From positions 1 to 6,896 of the forward strand of contig JAQWKF010000015.1 of NCBI GenBank assembly GCA_029247985.1: 6,896 nt of DNA, in the 5' to 3' direction. The notes beneath the pieces are model-generated. The model worked only from the letters and a program-made list of their open reading frames with translations. It was not told where the DNA came from and did not search any database. Made by a program: the position numbers and the translations under genes. Shown here in pieces: positions 5,124 through 6,896 of this stretch (the first letter of the stretch is position 1; the number at the start of each line of letters is the position of its first letter). This DNA is from Flavobacteriaceae bacterium (lineage in GTDB: Bacteria > Bacteroidota > Bacteroidia > Flavobacteriales > Flavobacteriaceae).

Positions 5124-6589
5124 GTGTTTTTTTGTTTGTAAGCGGCGAGTGTTTGGTATTTTTCGTTTTGATAGACTTTCTCAATCCAATCAAAAACAAG
5201 GTTTCTTAATGCAAAGCCCAAGACACCAACCACTCCAATTAGTATAAAGCCCATTAGCTTGCTGTGTACCAAAACCCCGATGTAAAAAATGAACATAGGC
5301 AAAAATATTTTTGGTATACCAAGCAATATTGTTTTTGCATTAAAAGATTTTTTATCTCCAAAAGCACGTTGCATGGAGTTGAGGTCAATGGGTGTTCTTG
5401 TATAGGCTCCAGAAAGCAATACCATATGGGCATTTACACCAATGTTATAGATTCCCCCAGCAAGAATTGCGAAGTAGCTTTCCCAACTAAAAAAGATATA
5501 GAAACTTGCCAAAGGAATGCTCACTAAAGTACCTACAACTACCAACCACCACTTTGATTTTAAGTATTCTTTGTAAGGGACGTTTTGTGTCATCATCAAA
5601 GCATAGTAACTACTATCCCAACTTGGAACAAATTGGCCGAAACTAAATAAAAAACCACCCGTGACAAATATCCCTACAAACACCTTGGTCAGAGGGTAAT
5701 CGTAAATATCCATCATAAAAATAAGTCCATAGAACAAGAAAGCAACGCCCATCCAAACGGCCATACGTGCACGTTTGTTGCGTACAATGAGCCGAATGTC
5801 ATTCTTAAGAAAAAAGGAGGTACGGCCAAAACCATCCAACCATTTGAGTTCGGTGGCGCGCTGCACTTCTTTTTTAGGACGCATTTCGTCGCTGTCCATA
5901 TACAGTTTTTTCAAAAAGTGCTCAAAACTTTGGCGGTAGGAAAATATCATAAGCGCTAAGGGAGCCAGCAACCAAAGGGGTTGATAGTAGGGCGCCATAA
6001 ATACGGGTTCTGAGAAAGCAGTGATATCAAAAAGTTCATAATACTGTAATCCGAACAAGCCAAGTAAAATAGCGGTGGCAACAAGCAACAACCTGTCTTG
6101 GCTATTGAGTAATACGTTTAAAAAATTAGTTGTCAATATAATACAGCCAATACTCAAACCCCAGCTTATAACCCCCCACAGGTTGTAGTCTTCTTTAAGG
6201 AGAATAAAGCCAAAGGGAATAAAAAAGAAGAGGTTGATAATATTAAAAAAGCTGATAGTGCTTTTGGCAAGGCCAAAATGCACAATCCTCTTTTTAGATA
6301 AGGGCAAGGTCAATAATGGCTGCACATGCACCATGGGCATTTTTTGAATAAAATACCGGATAACAATCCATAGGGCAAAGGCATAAATCAAAAACCCACT
6401 CACTGTGGGCAGTGGGTCCAAACCAAATTCTTCTTGAATTCCATAAAATGCGATAAAGGCAAGCCCAGAAAAAACAAAAGCAAAATAGGCCCAAACAACA
6501 CCAATCAATATTTTTTGAGCAAGTTTTGAGGCCACACCAGCAGCCCTAAAAAAGGACTTCCACTGGAGGTAAATGAATTTTTTATACAT
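5120..6589 (-). CDS. DUF5687-type ABC exporter permease
   Basis: A 489-residue polytopic inner-membrane protein, about ten or more hydrophobic segments by eye. They include about 27-50, 64-81, 114-132, 138-157, 168-184, 206-218, 276-294, 304-320, 346-368, 374-394 and 425-460. Loop motifs resemble the DUF5687 family: QPLLTLPLSKKRIVHF (90-105), FLKNDIRLIVRNKRAR (260-275, cytoplasmic and basic) and PSWDSSYYALM (322-332). It is the membrane half of a two-gene ABC exporter; the ATPase gene starts inside its stop codon. The frame can be extended upstream to a TTG at 6629-6631, but I start it at the ATG at 6587-6589 (MYKKFIYLQWKSFFRA). That opening fits the family, and the promoter -7 element at 6606-6613 would otherwise lie inside the gene. 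The region near codons 58-67 holds a terminator-like hairpin. The substrate is unknown. Confidence 0.85.
   Translation of the reverse strand: MYKKFIYLQWKSFFRAAGVASKLAQKILIGVVWAYFAFVFSGLAFIAFYGIQEEFGLDPLPTVSGFLIYAFALWIVIRYFIQKMPMVHVQPLLTLPLSKKRIVHFGLAKSTISFFNIINLFFFIPFGFILLKEDYNLWGVISWGLSIGCIILTTNFLNVLLNSQDRLLLVATAILLGLFGLQYYELFDITAFSEPVFMAPYYQPLWLLAPLALMIFSYRQSFEHFLKKLYMDSDEMRPKKEVQRATELKWLDGFGRTSFFLKNDIRLIVRNKRARMAVWMGVAFLFYGLIFMMDIYDYPLTKVFVGIFVTGGFLFSFGQFVPSWDSSYYALMMTQNVPYKEYLKSKWWLVVVGTLVSIPLASFYIFFSWESYFAILAGGIYNIGVNAHMVLLSGAYTRTPIDLNSMQRAFGDKKSFNAKTILLGIPKIFLPMFIFYIGVLVHSKLMGFILIGVVGVLGFALRNLVFDWIEKVYQNEKYQTLAAYKQKNT
6389..6417 (-). other. Terminator-like hairpin inside the permease gene
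   Basis: On the minus strand a perfect 7-bp stem, ACCCACT and AGTGGGT, encloses a 10-nt loop (GCCCACAGTG). It is followed directly by T residues, giving TTTTT with the closing base of the stem, then G. This is the layout of a short intrinsic terminator, in the sense orientation, about 172 nt into the permease gene. It also encodes ordinary residues (DPLPTVSGF), so it may be fortuitous. The short stem and short T-run make strong termination doubtful; partial attenuation is possible. Confidence 0.3.
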
Positions 6590-6605
6590 ATGGGATGCTT
6601 CAAAG

Positions 6606-6613
6606 CAAATATA
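6606..6613 (-). promoter_or_regulatory. Promoter -7 element for the ABC exporter operon
   Basis: On the minus strand this reads TATATTTG followed by C, a full match to the Bacteroidota TAnnTTTG -7 element. A TTTG lies 15 nt upstream, closer than the usual 17-23 nt, so the -33 box is uncertain. Transcription would start near 6600, leaving a leader of about 11 nt before the ATG at 6589. The position rules against the longer TTG start of the permease. The element sits in the 60-nt gap after the DUF3570-type gene. Confidence 0.55.
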
Positions 6614-6649
6614 GAGCTTAATAAACCACAAATAAAAAGACCTATAAAA

Positions 6650-6896
6650 CTAATCTGAAATTAAGGTAATGCCTGCTGTAATGATATATGAGCTAAACGA
6701 AGTATCTCGATTGTACTGATAAAACTTTAAATCGATACTTTTAAAACCAAAGGAGGCCAAATGCAATTTTGTAAAAATATCGGTGTAATTAAGCCCAAAC
6801 CCCAGCTGTGTTGCGCTGTAGGATGACAAATCATAGTCTGAGGTGTAATACTTGTCTGTAGATAAGGCCTGCTCATAAGGCCTAAAATAGGTTGCA
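6650..6896 (-). CDS. DUF3570-type protein, C-terminal 81 residues (probable outer-membrane beta-barrel)
   Basis: The gene is truncated by the right edge; only the last 81 codons and a TAG stop are visible. The sequence runs ATYFRPYEQALSTDKYYTSDYDLSSY, then alternating polar/hydrophobic strands (GFGLNYTDIFTKLHLASFGFKSIDLKF), and ends ITAGITLISD. The Y-Y-T-S-D-Y-D-L-S block and the final strand pattern match my memory of DUF3570 proteins. In Bacteroidota these often occur with DUF4266, thioredoxin-like and FAD:protein FMN transferase genes. Amphipathic strands suggest an outer-membrane barrel. The last residue is Asp and not the aromatic typical of BAM-inserted barrels, so topology is uncertain. 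Its function is not established. It is read toward the ABC exporter genes but separated by a promoter, so it is probably a different transcription unit. Confidence 0.65.
   Translation of the reverse strand, partial: ATYFRPYEQALSTDKYYTSDYDLSSYSATQLGFGLNYTDIFTKLHLASFGFKSIDLKFYQYNRDTSFSSYIITAGITLISD

Noticed and set aside
6294..6494. Minus-strand ORF of 66 codons inside the permease gene
   Set aside because: It is a cysteine-, phenylalanine- and tryptophan-rich shadow of a transmembrane region in another frame.
6590..6631. Upstream extension of the permease to a TTG, giving 503 residues
   Set aside because: The extra 14 residues start at a rare codon, do not fit the DUF5687 family opening and would place the TATATTTG promoter element inside the gene.
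6863..6883. TAAGGCCT direct repeat, also able to form a 6-bp hairpin, in the DUF3570-type gene
   Set aside because: Short, within ordinary coding sequence, and expected by chance because AGGCCT is its own reverse complement.

Overview
The window is a stretch of chromosome from a member of the Bacteroidota, most probably a marine-type Flavobacteriia. Four things point there. There is a PorW/SprE-like lipoprotein of the type IX secretion system, and an F0 subunit a with a long exported N-terminal extension. DUF5687- and DUF3570-type proteins are present. Two promoters match the Bacteroidota -7 element TAnnTTTG, and A-rich leaders stand in place of Shine-Dalgarno sequences. Every convincing gene is on the minus strand, so the window is described from its right end to its left end.

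At the right edge (6650-6896) is the C-terminal end of a DUF3570-type, probably outer-membrane, protein. After a 60-nt gap with a promoter comes a two-gene ABC exporter module: a DUF5687-type multi-spanning permease (5120-6589) and its ATPase (4422-5123). The two overlap by four bases (ATGA). After 51 nt comes porW/sprE (1932-4370), then a bactofilin five bases later (1513-1926), then atpZ, which overlaps the end of the bactofilin gene by 35 nt (1329-1547). A 164-nt spacer with a strong promoter leads into atpB (88-1164) and the first codons of atpE (1-57). The rest of the F1F0 ATP synthase operon would lie off the left edge.

The left half thus joins a T9SS/gliding component, a bactofilin scaffold protein and the ATP synthase genes in one co-directional run. 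T9SS and gliding draw on the proton gradient that the ATP synthase also uses, so the arrangement is functionally suggestive. It looks like ordinary flavobacterial gene order and is not evidence of a new machine. I see no CRISPR array, tRNA, rRNA, insertion sequence, phage gene or defence system. No intergenic stretch exceeds about 165 nt.

The most interesting points are small. A perfect 13-bp tandem repeat lies inside porW, and gain or loss of one copy would truncate the protein at once. A hydrophobic short ORF, possibly the remnant of a lost gene, sits between atpZ and atpB and meets a TTG start codon of atpB in a TTGA overlap. A terminator-like hairpin lies inside the permease gene. The bactofilin has two plausible starts separated by an A8-C-A7 tract. 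Nothing here clearly amounts to an undescribed biological system.
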